Part shown: positions 1 to 7,882 of the stretch, one piece after another
Layout: every line of letters begins with the position of its first letter
Numbering within the stretch: the first letter of the stretch is position 1
From: JAGNLM01 sp964439835
GTDB taxonomy: Bacteria; Pseudomonadota; Gammaproteobacteria; JAABTG01
Direction of reading: 5' to 3'
DNA length: 64,000 nucleotides
Assembly: GCA_964439835.1 (NCBI GenBank)
Contig: CAYTPQ010000007.1
Span: 29,364 to 93,363, forward strand
The notes under the pieces: generated by a model
Databases searched by the model: none
What the model was told of the DNA's origin: nothing
The model's input: only the letters and a program-made list of their open reading frames with translations
Translations under genes and position numbers: made by a program

Positions 1-91
1 GGGTGCCGGCGACCGCCAGGGTCAGCAGGGTGATGGCCCCCGAGATGAGCAGCAGGCGCTGCCGGAGCGAGGTCGGGCGAAGCAGGCTCAC
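1..91 (-). CDS. N-terminus of a membrane protein, probably a sensor kinase (partial)
   Basis: Thirty codons are visible before the window ends. They begin at a GTG that overlaps the stop codon of the YfiR-like gene. The peptide has a short basic start (LLRPTSLRQR) followed by a hydrophobic stretch typical of a first membrane helix. DUF4154/YfiR genes commonly sit beside a TonB-dependent receptor and a membrane sensor (histidine kinase or GGDEF protein), so a sensor is the likely product. That identity is inference from context; no catalytic part is visible here. Confidence 0.5.
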   Translation of the reverse strand, partial: MSLLRPTSLRQRLLLISGAITLLTLAVAGT

Positions 92-690
92 CGGACCACC
101 TCCGCGACGTCGTAGAGCTGGGCGGAGACCACCAGGCCGCGACCTTCGAGTCCCGCCGGGGTGATACGGATGCGCAGGTACTCCTTCTTGCGGAAGACGT
201 CCGGTTTGCGGAACAGCTCGATGGCGACCCCGCGGCGCGCCGAGCCGGGCGTGTCCGCAACCAGGAGCGTGGGCCGGCCGGCCGTACGCTGAACGACGGA
301 CTGCAGCTGGGCTTCTGCATTGCGGCCGACGAACAGGATTTGAGGGTCGCCGATTGCGTCGACGCTCGCGTAGCCGCGGACCTGGATCGGCCTGCCGGCG
401 GCCTGCTTGCCCTCACGTTCGAGCGCGCGCAGCCGGTCCTCCAGCTCCGGATCGCCAATCACGCCGATGACGAACGGCTGTCCTTGCGGCAGCGCGGGCC
501 ACTCCACGAAGCGGGTGAAGTTGTAGAGGTAGGCGACCTTGAGCTGCAAAAGCAGGTCGCCCTGTTCGTCGCCCTGCGCGAGCGGCATCAAGGCCCAGTA
601 CAGCACGAGGAGTAATGCTGCCCTCACGGGGGCATCAAGGGAGAAGTCGCGCCTCGTTTGCCGGTCCGGCCGGGGGGTGGGCTGGCCCAT
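88..690 (-). CDS. YfiR/DUF4154-family periplasmic protein
   Basis: The 200-residue product has a signal segment at about residues 22-40 and then a mature domain starting at LLLQLKVAYLYNFTRFVEWP, the typical opening of DUF4154/YfiR proteins. The family includes YfiR, a periplasmic repressor of a membrane diguanylate cyclase, and many uncharacterised relatives beside TonB-dependent receptors. Here it follows a receptor stub directly (stop and start codons abut) and overlaps the next gene by one codon position, so the three were one operon. Length is normal. The ligand and partner are unknown; the partial gene at the window edge is the natural partner. Confidence 0.85.
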   Translation of the reverse strand: MGQPTPRPDRQTRRDFSLDAPVRAALLLVLYWALMPLAQGDEQGDLLLQLKVAYLYNFTRFVEWPALPQGQPFVIGVIGDPELEDRLRALEREGKQAAGRPIQVRGYASVDAIGDPQILFVGRNAEAQLQSVVQRTAGRPTLLVADTPGSARRGVAIELFRKPDVFRKKEYLRIRITPAGLEGRGLVVSAQLYDVAEVVR

Positions 691-1044
691 TCAGAACTTC
701 CAGCCGACCGTCGCGGTCACGATCCGCCCCGGCCCGATCAGGCCGCGGCTGAAGTCGGCCAGCTGATTGGCCGGATACCGGATCTCGGCATCGAGCACGT
801 TGGAGGCGTTGAGGTTTGCGTACAGGCCGCTGCCCGGGTGCTCGTAGCGCAGGTTCACGCCGACGTTCCAGTAGCCGTCCACGCGCTCGCCGATGCGCTG
901 AGTGACGCCGGGTGTCGGACCGGCGACGAAGTCCCAGTCCGCGTCCATGTCGCTGACGTAGTGGGCGTAGACGGCGTGGGTGATCGGCCCGCGGCGATAG
1001 TCGGCCTTGAACTTGAGCAGGAGGTCGGGGGAGTACCCCGGGTC
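691..1044 (-). pseudogene. 3' remnant of a TonB-dependent receptor
   Basis: The last roughly 118 codons match the C-terminal barrel strands of the complete receptor at 4374-6473: both contain DWDFVAG, RIGERV, YWNVG, YANLN, EIRYPAN and RGLI.PGR, and both end with GW.F. Nothing upstream of about 1044 looks like a receptor, although the frame stays open to 1125. About five sixths of the gene, including signal peptide and plug, is missing, so it cannot make a working outer-membrane channel. The two copies have clearly diverged, so this is an old paralogue rather than a fresh duplication. Confidence 0.85.
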
Positions 1045-1282
1045 CGCGGGCGCCGGTCGGAATGGGGGGCTACCAGGGGCACGGGTGCGACGAGCATTCG
1101 ATAGGTACTGGAACGGGGGCGGCACAAGGACGGTTCAGCCGCGCCCGGGCGATTTATACCACACCGTGTGCCGGGCCACGTGGGTGTGCCACAGCGGAAG
1201 CACTGCCCTGAAATCGCTCAGTATCCCCCCGCGCACATCCTGATTCGGGAACCGGCGTAAAACGGTCAGGTGTCGAGGCCCC

Positions 1283-1297
1283 TCAGGAAGCTCCTTA
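1283..1297. promoter_or_regulatory. 15-bp regulatory dyad (TCAGG-N5-CCTTA)
   Basis: TCAGGAAGCTCCTTA is an interrupted inverted repeat that recurs in this window. A CTAGAGT at 1333-1339 fits a -10 element, which places the dyad centre near -56. The gene at 1359 follows. The binding protein is inferred, not shown. Confidence 0.6.
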
Positions 1298-1358
1298 CGT
1301 AAGAGGGCCGACACCGAGGCCCGCGGCCTGCGCTAGAGTCCGGATGAGGAGAATTGAG

Positions 1359-2009
1359 ATGCAGATGCGGATTCAAGCTGTATTGCTGGTGTGTCTGACA
1401 CTGACTGCCGGCAGCGGGGTTGCTGCGCAGGGCGCGGACGCGCCGGCGGCGGAGCCCATGACGCGGCCGGACTCGGCGCCGCTGGCTGCGACTGTGCTGG
1501 GCGAGGAGGTCCGCACGAGTGACGCCCGGGAGATGCAGGAGACGATCCTGACCCGGCTGTTCGACCGCTACGCCGAGAAGCAGGGGATCGAGGTCGGCGA
1601 CGCGGAGATCGACGCGTACGTGGAGAGCGTAAAGCGCGGCATGCGTGCCGGGGGCCTGACCGCGGAAGAGGCGCTGTCCCCGGAGGAGGCTGCCCAGGTC
1701 GAGCAGATGCGCCGCGACATGGGTCGGGCGATGATCCGTCAGTGGAAGCTGAACCGTGCGCTCTACGAGCAATACGGCGGCCGCATCATCTTCCAGCAGC
1801 TTGGCCCCGAGCCGCTCGACGCCTACCGCCGTTACCTCGAGGAGCGGCAGGCCGCCGGCGACTTCGCGATCCACGATAAGTCTCTCGAGGGCGCCTTCTG
1901 GCGGTACTTCACTGACGACTCGATGCACGACTTCTACGAGCGGGGGAGCGACGCGGAGTCACGGGCGTTTGCGATCCCGCCGTGGGAGCGGAGGGCCGAG
2001 GCGCAGTAG
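1359..2009 (+). CDS. exported protein with SurA-N-like helical region, function unknown
   Basis: The ATG at 1359 is preferred over one at 1344 because AGGAG lies six bases before it and the product then begins directly with a signal peptide (MQMRIQAVLLVCLTLTAG). The mature 190 or so residues are charged and helical. The stretch VLGEEVRTSDAREMQETIL resembles the substrate-binding helices of SurA-type periplasmic chaperones, but I see no parvulin domain. It could be a small periplasmic chaperone-like protein; this is a weak structural guess. A regulatory dyad and a -10-like element stand in front, and a GC-rich hairpin follows. Confidence 0.7.
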   Translation: MQMRIQAVLLVCLTLTAGSGVAAQGADAPAAEPMTRPDSAPLAATVLGEEVRTSDAREMQETILTRLFDRYAEKQGIEVGDAEIDAYVESVKRGMRAGGLTAEEALSPEEAAQVEQMRRDMGRAMIRQWKLNRALYEQYGGRIIFQQLGPEPLDAYRRYLEERQAAGDFAIHDKSLEGAFWRYFTDDSMHDFYERGSDAESRAFAIPPWERRAEAQ

Positions 2010-2020
2010 CGAAGCGGGTA

Positions 2021-2040
2021 GCGGGGCGCCCGGGCCCCGC
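2021..2040 (+). terminator. GC hairpin after the exported-protein gene
   Basis: GCGGGGC pairs with GCCCCGC across a six-base loop, 12 bases after the stop codon. There is no T-run, so it may be only a weak terminator. Confidence 0.4.
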
Positions 2041-2830
2041 CCTTGATCTCGTAGGTGCTGGGGGAGCGGGGGGATCCGTTATGCGTTCGTCGGATAACTT
2101 TACACCGCCTCTTGTGCGGACTCTCACCCCTGACTGCCAGGCGGAATGCTCGGATCGCTCCATTGCACGCATGTGGCGCGGGTGTCGTTCGCAGAAGTCG
2201 GACCATCGGTTCTCGCCTGAAGTCATAAACTTACTGCACGCGCCGTCGTTTTCGCAAACTGCCGCGGAGAAAAGTGCGTAAGGAATCTCCTTACGACGTC
2301 AAACGTTCTCTTGCATTTCGTGCCCGCTGCTTTTACGCGATGTGCTTATACTAGTGAACGTCTGAGTAACAGGGACCAGTCGGTACACTTGACAGGTATT
2401 CGGTCTGCCCGATCGCGAGGTCAACGGCCCATCAATGAGTTATGTCTCTGGCATGCGACGTGCTTCACATTTCTCGCCGTCTCCGCCGGGAGGTGGCGCA
2501 GTACGAGGCGCCCGGAAGTCGCGTGTTCTTGCTCGGCAGGAGCAAAGCTCGCCCAAAGGGCGGACGTTCCTTTAGCCACCGACAGGGGAGACAAGAAGAG
2601 GACGAATAGCGCGCGCATCTTTACCCGAACTTCTATCGCCGGTGCCCTCGCGGTGTTAGCTCAGACTTTCTCTGGTTACGCTGGGCAGCGATGATTAAGT
2701 CACTTCAGCGGTGCGCGCTGCTAAGGGCCGCACTGCAGGAGGCGGCGACAGCGATGTAACTGTTTAAAGAGGGCTGTGTCGTGCTTATTGAGGGGAAAGA
2801 GCGAAACCGTCACAGAGAGGAGGGAGTTTG
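2041..2830. other. long non-coding leader region before the PEP-CTERM gene
   Basis: This 790-base gap is less GC-rich than its surroundings and contains no convincing gene; the longest open frame (2311-2694) has no ribosome site and gives a protein unlike any family I know. It holds a perfect regulatory dyad at 2279-2293. The gap may contain a long leader or an unrecognised small RNA, but I see no clear structure. Confidence 0.5.
2279..2293. promoter_or_regulatory. 15-bp regulatory dyad (TAAGG-N5-CCTTA)
   Basis: TAAGGAATCTCCTTA is the most symmetrical member of the dyad family; GT and AC extend the arms to seven bases. CGTCAAACG follows within ten bases, similar to the CGTCA[AG]CG that follows the dyads at 6759 and 6926. 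It lies 538 bases upstream of the PEP-CTERM gene. Confidence 0.65.
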
Positions 2831-3499
2831 ATGAACAGCGGAAAATCCATTCGCGGAGTAAAGGTTCGTACCATAGCGGCGGCAGCAACGGCGTTGTCTC
2901 TTCTGAGCGGGACCGCGTATGCAGCGCAGCAACAGTTCACTACCGTCTTACCGATAAGCGGCGATCTAAACCGATCTGCCACATTGCCGTTGTTCAATCC
3001 AGCCTTGGGAGACCTGACGCAAGTCCAGTACGCGTGGTCGATTGAGGTCGACCGAAGCCCAGTCACCGTCAGTCACAATCCAGGGGGCCCCTACACGGTT
3101 GTGTACGACTCGTTAGGCGCCGACGTCAATATCGCGGCTCCCGGCATTGTCGTGAACGAACTTATGACGAATGGGGAGGTCCTGTTCATTCCGCCGGGCT
3201 CGACCAGCCCGACGCGGTTCTATCCCTTTGATTTGATTAAGAACGGAATCATATTCCCAGGTGGCGTGTTTCTCAGCGAATTCGAAGGGGTCGGTACCTT
3301 CGATTGGACGTACTCCTTCTCGCCGATTGCTGAGGCGCAGCCGCTGCCGACGGGCGTCACTGCGTCGTTTGCGGAGATCCAGTCCGGCGGATACCTGCAG
3401 ATCACCTACGACTACAACCCGGTTCCGGTCCCTGCCGCAGTATGGCTGTTTGGCAGCGCGCTGGTCGGTCTGGGCGCGTGGGCTCGCCGCCGGACCTGA
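2831..3499 (+). CDS. PEP-CTERM sorting-domain protein (VPVPAAVWLF type)
   Basis: The 222-residue protein has a signal peptide ending near TAYA-AQ (residue 31), a mature domain of about 160 residues rich in beta-type sequence, and the C-terminal sorting signal VPVPAAVWLFGSALVG followed by a basic tail (ARRR). This is the PEP-CTERM variant in which VP.PAAVWLF replaces VPEPGT. Such proteins are recognised by an exosortase, cut and delivered to the cell surface, usually with exopolysaccharide. No exosortase is in the window. ATG 2831 is preceded by GAGGGAG at good spacing. The mature domain is not one I recognise. Confidence 0.85.
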   Translation: MNSGKSIRGVKVRTIAAAATALSLLSGTAYAAQQQFTTVLPISGDLNRSATLPLFNPALGDLTQVQYAWSIEVDRSPVTVSHNPGGPYTVVYDSLGADVNIAAPGIVVNELMTNGEVLFIPPGSTSPTRFYPFDLIKNGIIFPGGVFLSEFEGVGTFDWTYSFSPIAEAQPLPTGVTASFAEIQSGGYLQITYDYNPVPVPAAVWLFGSALVGLGAWARRRT

Positions 3500-3523
3500 T
3501 CCTAACATCCACGCGGACGCTGG

Positions 3524-3557
3524 GACGCGAGCCGCGCCTCCGGGCGCGGCTCGCGTC
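3524..3557 (+). terminator. strong hairpin after the PEP-CTERM gene
   Basis: Fifteen bases (GACGCGAGCCGCGCC) pair perfectly with their complement across a four-base loop, 25 bases after the stop codon. No T-run follows. Confidence 0.6.
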
Positions 3558-3700
3558 GCAGTCGGCTGAAAGAACCGCTGGCTGGAGGGGACGGTTGCGG
3601 CTCGTGACCTCTCCGTGCCCCTGACCACGCGCCGCGGCACGATGTCGTTGCATCGCGCCGCAATCGGGCGCCGCGCCGCGAACCGCACCTGCGGGCTGTG

Positions 3701-3749
3701 CCAGTCTTTTCCTGACAGGATATACCGAAGACCGCCACCCGGCTATCGT
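3701..3749 (+). promoter_or_regulatory. degenerate dyad half-site and CTATCGT element
   Basis: TTCCTGACAGG at 3709-3719 matches one arm of the dyad family, while the other arm is poor. CTATCGTCG follows at 3743, the same element found 22 to 36 bases after the dyads at 8127 and 6510. It could serve the J-domain-like gene at 3857. Confidence 0.35.
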
Positions 3750-3856
3750 CGCGGCCGCATTGGCTTGAGTTTTGGTAAGCTTCGCCGCCAGAGTCGCACC
3801 TCGCCGACTCTTCTAACCGGCTTGCTCCGCCATCCCGCCAGCGAAGTAGGGGAAAC

Positions 3857-4402
3857 ATGCTCGCCTACTACCCAATCGAGTTTCGCCTCTCTCGGGGCGT
3901 CTCCGCCACACAGTGGTGGGAGCAGACTCGTGAGAGATACGCCGCGTGGGCGAATGCAGCCCCAACTTGCCGCTCCACTCCGAAAGTGACCGAGCTGCGT
4001 CACTGGAGGGATGACCTCTTCGTCGCTTTCAATGGCGGTCGGCTGGAAGCCTACCTGGGGTACTACGACGCGAGAGCGAGCGGGTTTCGCACCTACTGGG
4101 GCCTTGCATTCCGTTCATACGATGCGGCGCGGCAGCGCCGTGCAACGCACCCGTATCTCAACCCATGGGGCAGAACCCCTTGGGAACAAACCGTGCGTTA
4201 TCAGGAAGAACGTCATAGATCGCGTGTTCGTGCGTCTGTTGGCGACGAGAAAAGCAAGGAGGAGCGAAGGAAGGAGCGGATCCGCGAGCTACGTCGAGTG
4301 ATTCAGCGGAACCATCCGGACAAGGGCGGCGACGTGGCAAGGTTTCGCGCTGCCATGACAGAACTCAAGGGCCTCAGAACGTCCAGCCGACGGTGCCCAT
4401 GA
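3857..4402 (+). CDS. J-domain-like protein with unknown N-terminal domain
   Basis: The 181-residue product has no signal peptide. Residues 1-110 are rich in aromatic residues (WWEQTRERYAAW; EAYLGYYDARASGFRTYWGL) and match nothing I know. A charged helix follows at about 130-150, then HPDKGG at 153-158, the HPD motif by which J-proteins stimulate Hsp70, and a short helix III. The J-domain is unusually placed at the very C-terminus and helix III may be cut short: the gene overlaps the 3' end of the convergent receptor gene by 29 bases. AGGGGAAAC precedes the ATG. A cytoplasmic DnaK co-chaperone role is inference from the motif alone. Confidence 0.65.
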   Translation: MLAYYPIEFRLSRGVSATQWWEQTRERYAAWANAAPTCRSTPKVTELRHWRDDLFVAFNGGRLEAYLGYYDARASGFRTYWGLAFRSYDAARQRRATHPYLNPWGRTPWEQTVRYQEERHRSRVRASVGDEKSKEERRKERIRELRRVIQRNHPDKGGDVARFRAAMTELKGLRTSSRRCP

Positions 4403-6473
4403 CCATGCGCCCGGGCGCGATCAGGCCACGGCGGAAGTCGGTGAGCTCGTTGGCGGGGTAGCGGATCTCCTCGTCGAGCAGATTGGAGACGTTGAGGTTC
4501 GCGTAGGGTCCGGGACCGGCTGGGTCCCAGCGCAGGTTGAGGCCGACGTTCCAGTAGGCCGGCACCCGCTCGCCGATCCGCCGGACCACACCCTGCTCCG
4601 TACCGGCGACGAAGTCCCAGTCCGCGTCCATCGCGTCGACGTAGTGCGCGTAGGCCGCGTAGGTCATGGGACCGCTCGCCCAGCTCGCCCTGAGCTTGGC
4701 CAGCAGCTTGGGCGAGTAGCCGGGATCGATGTCGTTCTCCCGGTCGTCGGTCTGCTGCCAGGTGAGGCTGGCGCTGAGCTGCAGCCCCGGTAGCGGCCGG
4801 GCCTCGCCGATCAGCTCCACCCCACGGGTGCGCCAGCGCCCGGAGTTGTCGTCCACCGTCAGGTAGGTTCCGCTCGCCCCGTCGAAGCGCTGGATGGTCC
4901 GCACCAGCTGGCTCAGGTCGTTCTGGAAGAGCGCCGCGCTGAACATCCAGCCTGGGCGGGTCAGCGTGTAGCTGGCCTCGATCGTCTCGATGCGCTCGGG
5001 CTCCGGCAGGTCGATCTGGTCGCTGTCCTGCGACGCCTTGCCCCAGGTCAGCTTCAGCACCTGATCCTGCGTCGGGGTCCAGAGTGCACCCACCTGGCCG
5101 TTGACCTGCGTCGTGTCCTCCACGTATCCGACCTCGCGCTGCGCAGCCGCTGCCGCAGGCTGCCGCCGGGTGCTCCGGTACTCGTCGGGAAGGAGAGTCA
5201 GCCGCACGCCGCCAATCAGGCGCAGGGGCTCGGCGATGCGCCAGCTCGCCTGTCCGAACAGGTCGTGGGTGGTCACCGGCTCCAGCTGAATCCGGGCGTC
5301 AAGCAGCGGAGCGAGGTCCACCTGGTTCTCGACCCCGTCGACGCGCAGCAGGCGGTAGCCCGCGATGGCATCGACACTCGCCGTCGGCCGCCAGTGCAGA
5401 TCGGCCTCGAGCTCCCAGCGCTGCGAGTCCTGGTGCTGATCGCCCCCCACCTCCGGCGACAGGAAGTCCAGCTGGTAGGCGTCGTAGCTCTCCTGGCTAT
5501 AGATGCCGGTGATCCGCAGGCCGAGGTCGTCGCCCAGCGAGTGGGCGTAGCCCAGCGACGTGTGCAGGGTGTCGAGCCGCACCCGCGTGCCCTCGTCGAA
5601 GGGCGGGGTGAAGGCGTAGATGCCGTAGTCGCGCTGGTTGTAGCGGACGTTCGCCTCCCAGCCACGCCACTGGGCCGACAGGTCCAGGCTACCGAGGCGC
5701 TGGTCCATGTCGCCGTCCATGTCCCGATGCATGCCGGGGCTCAGCGCGGCGAGCTGCTCCGGGCCCATCATGTCCGCGTAGGCCCCGGTGAGCCCGCCGG
5801 TCCGGTAGCCTCCCGCATTGAGGACGACGAAGCCGTCCTCGAACAGCGTCCCGGCGCGGGCGAACAGGCGCCCGCTCCCCTCGGTGCCAATACTCGCCGA
5901 GACGCGTGGCCCGCTCTGGTCGATGCGGTCGGTCACCACGTTGATGACGCCCTGGAAGGCGTTGTTGCCGTAGATGACCGACATGGGCCCGCGGATAATC
6001 TCGACCCGGTCGATGGACTCGACGGGTATGTCGAGACGCGCGATCTCGGTGCCGGTCAGGGTCTTCTGCAGCGAAGGGTGCTGCGGGATGCCGTTCACCA
6101 GGAACTGCACCCCGCCGCCCACCGTGCCGCGGGTGCCGATGAAGCGGTCCTCGATGTTGTCGAGGAGGTAGAAGCCGGGGACGTTGCGCAGCAGCTCCTC
6201 GAAGGTGGTCCAGCCGTAGCGCTCGATGTCCTCGCGGGTGAGGATGGTGACGCTCGCCGGGATGTCGCGGATCTCCTCCTCGCGCTTGCCGGCGGAGCGG
6301 ATCTTCACCTCCAGCAGGTCCTCGAACGACATCTGCAGCAGGTCGTCGAGGGACTGGGGTTCGGCGCGCACACCCGGCACGAGACCGGCGCAGAGGAACG
6401 CCACGGCCGGAAGGACGGCGCGGCGTGCCCCCGTCGGGAGCCGGTTCAGCGGATTCCGGCCGTGTCGTCGCAT
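4374..6473 (-). CDS. TonB-dependent outer-membrane receptor
   Basis: The product of about 699 residues (start chosen at MRRHGRNPLNRLP, before a signal peptide ending near GVRA-EP) has a plug domain at roughly 30-190, with DIPASVTILTREDIERYGW and VERVEI-type plug motifs (SIDRVEIIRGPMSVIYG), and a 22-strand type barrel ending in aromatic GWTF. TonB-dependent receptors import large ligands such as siderophores, cobalamin or glycans using the proton motive force. This one resembles short-plug receptors paired with YfiR/DUF4154 genes. Its nearest relative in the window is the stub at 691-1044, which still touches a yfiR-like gene. The ligand cannot be read from the sequence. Confidence 0.92.
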   Translation of the reverse strand: MRRHGRNPLNRLPTGARRAVLPAVAFLCAGLVPGVRAEPQSLDDLLQMSFEDLLEVKIRSAGKREEEIRDIPASVTILTREDIERYGWTTFEELLRNVPGFYLLDNIEDRFIGTRGTVGGGVQFLVNGIPQHPSLQKTLTGTEIARLDIPVESIDRVEIIRGPMSVIYGNNAFQGVINVVTDRIDQSGPRVSASIGTEGSGRLFARAGTLFEDGFVVLNAGGYRTGGLTGAYADMMGPEQLAALSPGMHRDMDGDMDQRLGSLDLSAQWRGWEANVRYNQRDYGIYAFTPPFDEGTRVRLDTLHTSLGYAHSLGDDLGLRITGIYSQESYDAYQLDFLSPEVGGDQHQDSQRWELEADLHWRPTASVDAIAGYRLLRVDGVENQVDLAPLLDARIQLEPVTTHDLFGQASWRIAEPLRLIGGVRLTLLPDEYRSTRRQPAAAAAQREVGYVEDTTQVNGQVGALWTPTQDQVLKLTWGKASQDSDQIDLPEPERIETIEASYTLTRPGWMFSAALFQNDLSQLVRTIQRFDGASGTYLTVDDNSGRWRTRGVELIGEARPLPGLQLSASLTWQQTDDRENDIDPGYSPKLLAKLRASWASGPMTYAAYAHYVDAMDADWDFVAGTEQGVVRRIGERVPAYWNVGLNLRWDPAGPGPYANLNVSNLLDEEIRYPANELTDFRRGLIAPGRMVMGTVGWTF

Positions 6474-6509
6474 CGCCGAGCAGTCTACCGCCGCCCCCCA
6501 CGCGCCGTG

Positions 6510-6567
6510 TAGGAAAATCCCTGACGAGCATACCCGCACAGACGAAAGCGCGCTACCAGGCTATCGT
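6510..6567 (+). promoter_or_regulatory. degenerate dyad plus CTATCGT -10-like element
   Basis: GTAGG-N6-CCTGA at 6509-6524 is a dyad-family member with a one-base longer spacer. CTATCGT lies at 6561-6567, 36 bases after it, the same spacing as at 16673. The small membrane-protein gene at 6597 follows; the receptor gene starts 37 bases away on the other side. Confidence 0.45.
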
Positions 6568-6596
6568 CGACGCCCGCTCCAGGGAAAGCGGATGCA

Positions 6597-6734
6597 ATGA
6601 CAGGTCGTGCCGAGGTCGTGGACGTTGGCGCCGGCGTGGCCGGCAGGGGCTCGTCGCGCCGCGAGATCACCCTGCGCTTCTACCGCGCGGTGATCCTGGT
6701 CGGCATCGCGCTGATCGTCGTGAGCACCTTCTGA
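6597..6734 (+). CDS. small single-pass membrane protein (45 residues)
   Basis: The open frame starts at ATG 6597, eight bases after AGGGAAAG. It encodes a Gly/Val-rich N-terminus, the charged stretch SSRREITLRFYR, and a hydrophobic C-terminal helix (AVILVGIALIVVSTF). It has the layout of a small C-tail-anchored membrane protein. A dyad and a -10-like element stand directly upstream, which supports its being a real transcription unit. No family is recognised and no partner is apparent; coding status rests on the ribosome site, promoter-like context and the clean transmembrane segment. Confidence 0.5.
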   Translation: MTGRAEVVDVGAGVAGRGSSRREITLRFYRAVILVGIALIVVSTF

Positions 6735-6758
6735 TCCGCGGTCGCTGCAACCGGCTTG

Positions 6759-6795
6759 TGGGGAAATTCCTGACGTCAGCGATTTTTACACCGCG
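6759..6795 (+). promoter_or_regulatory. extended dyad repeat, copy 1
   Basis: TGGGGAAATTCCTGA is followed by CGTCAGCG and TTTTACACCGCG. The same 37-base arrangement returns at 6926-6962 with few changes, which marks both as one regulatory unit upstream of the PEP-CTERM gene. Confidence 0.55.
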
Positions 6796-6925
6796 CAGCC
6801 CGACCGAAGCCTTCGCACGCGGCCCTCGCGCGTCCACACAACCGCGGCCTACGCCGTAAATCGGGCTCAAGCGAGGCTTCAGCGGCGCAATCTGTAGCGG
6901 CGGGGATTCGTTCGGTTCGCCGATG

Positions 6926-6962
6926 TCAGGAAATGCCTGACGTCAACGCCTTTTACAGCGCG
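6926..6962 (+). promoter_or_regulatory. extended dyad repeat, copy 2
   Basis: TCAGGAAATGCCTGA is followed by CGTCAACG and TTTTACAGCGCG, 167 bases after copy 1. The arms TCAGG and CCTGA are perfectly complementary. The rest of the 6735-7219 gap holds no gene that I can support. Confidence 0.6.
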
Positions 6963-7219
6963 AACCCGCGGTGTGCACGAAAAGCTCGGCAATACAGTGC
7001 CTTGAAGCTTGTGGCCTGAATCCTGCCTATACGCTGCAGCTACGCAAATAAATTTGTGGTCGGCGAGCGGCGTGCGTCGCGAACATTCCGGGCAGAGCTG
7101 CGACAAGCAACTGCCAGGAGGTGTCGGACAGGCGGCTGCCAAGCAGGCTGCTAGCCTCTGCAGAGCAGAACAACTGGAACACTTGTCACGCTGAGAAAGA
7201 CTTCATGGAGAACAACCGC

Positions 7220-7828
7220 ATGCAACTGAAGAACGTACTCCGAGCGACCGCCGCCGTCGCCCTGCTCGGCCTGGCCCTTGCGGCGCCCGCGCAGGCGGCA
7301 TTCCTGCTCGGCACCGAGGCGACGGCCAGCATGTCCAGCGGCACCGGAAACGACGTCGCCGAATTGCTGAACCCACTAGACGAGAGCGACCGTACCGCGA
7401 CCGTCATTGACCCCGGCCCCGCGATTGGCGCCTATGTTGGCGAGTTTGTCATGTATGACCAAGCTGGCCTTTTCTTGTCAGTGGACATCAAGGACGACCT
7501 GATCCACGTCAGCGCCGTAAACAGCCGAACCTTTGGCGCGGGCAATTTCCTCACCCTGAGCTTTGCCAACCTGGGCCTGGACATCGACGGCATTTTGTTC
7601 GAGAACATTTCTAGCGTGTCGATAGCACCACCTGATTACGGCCCCTGGCCAGGGGCCGGGTCGTTCACGAGCAACTCCATCACCATCGACCTGAGCTATG
7701 TGGCGATGTTGGAAGGATCGCACTTCGACGTCGTCGTGAGCTCCGTCCCCGAGCCCGGCACGCTCGCCCTTCTCGGACTCGGCATCGCCGGTCTCGGTGC
7801 GATGCGGCGCAGGAAACTGGCGGCGTAA
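7220..7828 (+). CDS. PEP-CTERM sorting-domain protein (VPEPGT type)
   Basis: The product has a signal peptide (MQLKNVLRATAAVALLGLAL, cut near AQA-AF), a mature domain of about 145 residues without Cys, and a textbook sorting signal at the C-terminus: VPEPGTLALLGLGIAGL followed by MRRRK. An exosortase would remove this tail at the cell surface. GGAG nine bases before ATG 7220 favours this start; ATG 7205 in the same frame is a possible alternative adding five residues. Two extended dyads lie upstream and a strong terminator follows, so it is probably a single-gene unit. The mature domain is unlike that of the PEP-CTERM protein at 2831. Confidence 0.88.
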   Translation: MQLKNVLRATAAVALLGLALAAPAQAAFLLGTEATASMSSGTGNDVAELLNPLDESDRTATVIDPGPAIGAYVGEFVMYDQAGLFLSVDIKDDLIHVSAVNSRTFGAGNFLTLSFANLGLDIDGILFENISSVSIAPPDYGPWPGAGSFTSNSITIDLSYVAMLEGSHFDVVVSSVPEPGTLALLGLGIAGLGAMRRRKLAA

Positions 7829-7853
7829 GACTTGCATTGCGAGCAGCCAACGA

Positions 7854-7882
7854 CCCCGGCCTCTGTGCCGGGGTTTGTATTT
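7854..7882 (+). terminator. rho-independent terminator
   Basis: CCCCGGC pairs with GCCGGGG across a six-base loop and is followed by TTTGTATTT, 26 bases after the PEP-CTERM stop codon. Confidence 0.85.

Noticed and set aside
2450..2463. GG-N10-GC match (also at 7013-7026) as possible sigma-54 promoters of the PEP-CTERM genes
   Set aside because: Both matches lack the TTGC half of the -12 element and such spacing is frequent by chance in GC-rich DNA; the match at 37976 is much better and has enhancer dyads.
2311..2694. A 127-codon open frame in the long non-coding region
   Set aside because: No ribosome site, no domain and mixed codon use; it probably reflects the absence of stops by chance.
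5265..6512. A 415-codon plus-strand frame opposite the TonB receptor
   Set aside because: The receptor is unambiguous on the minus strand and the plus-strand frame has no ribosome site or recognisable domain.
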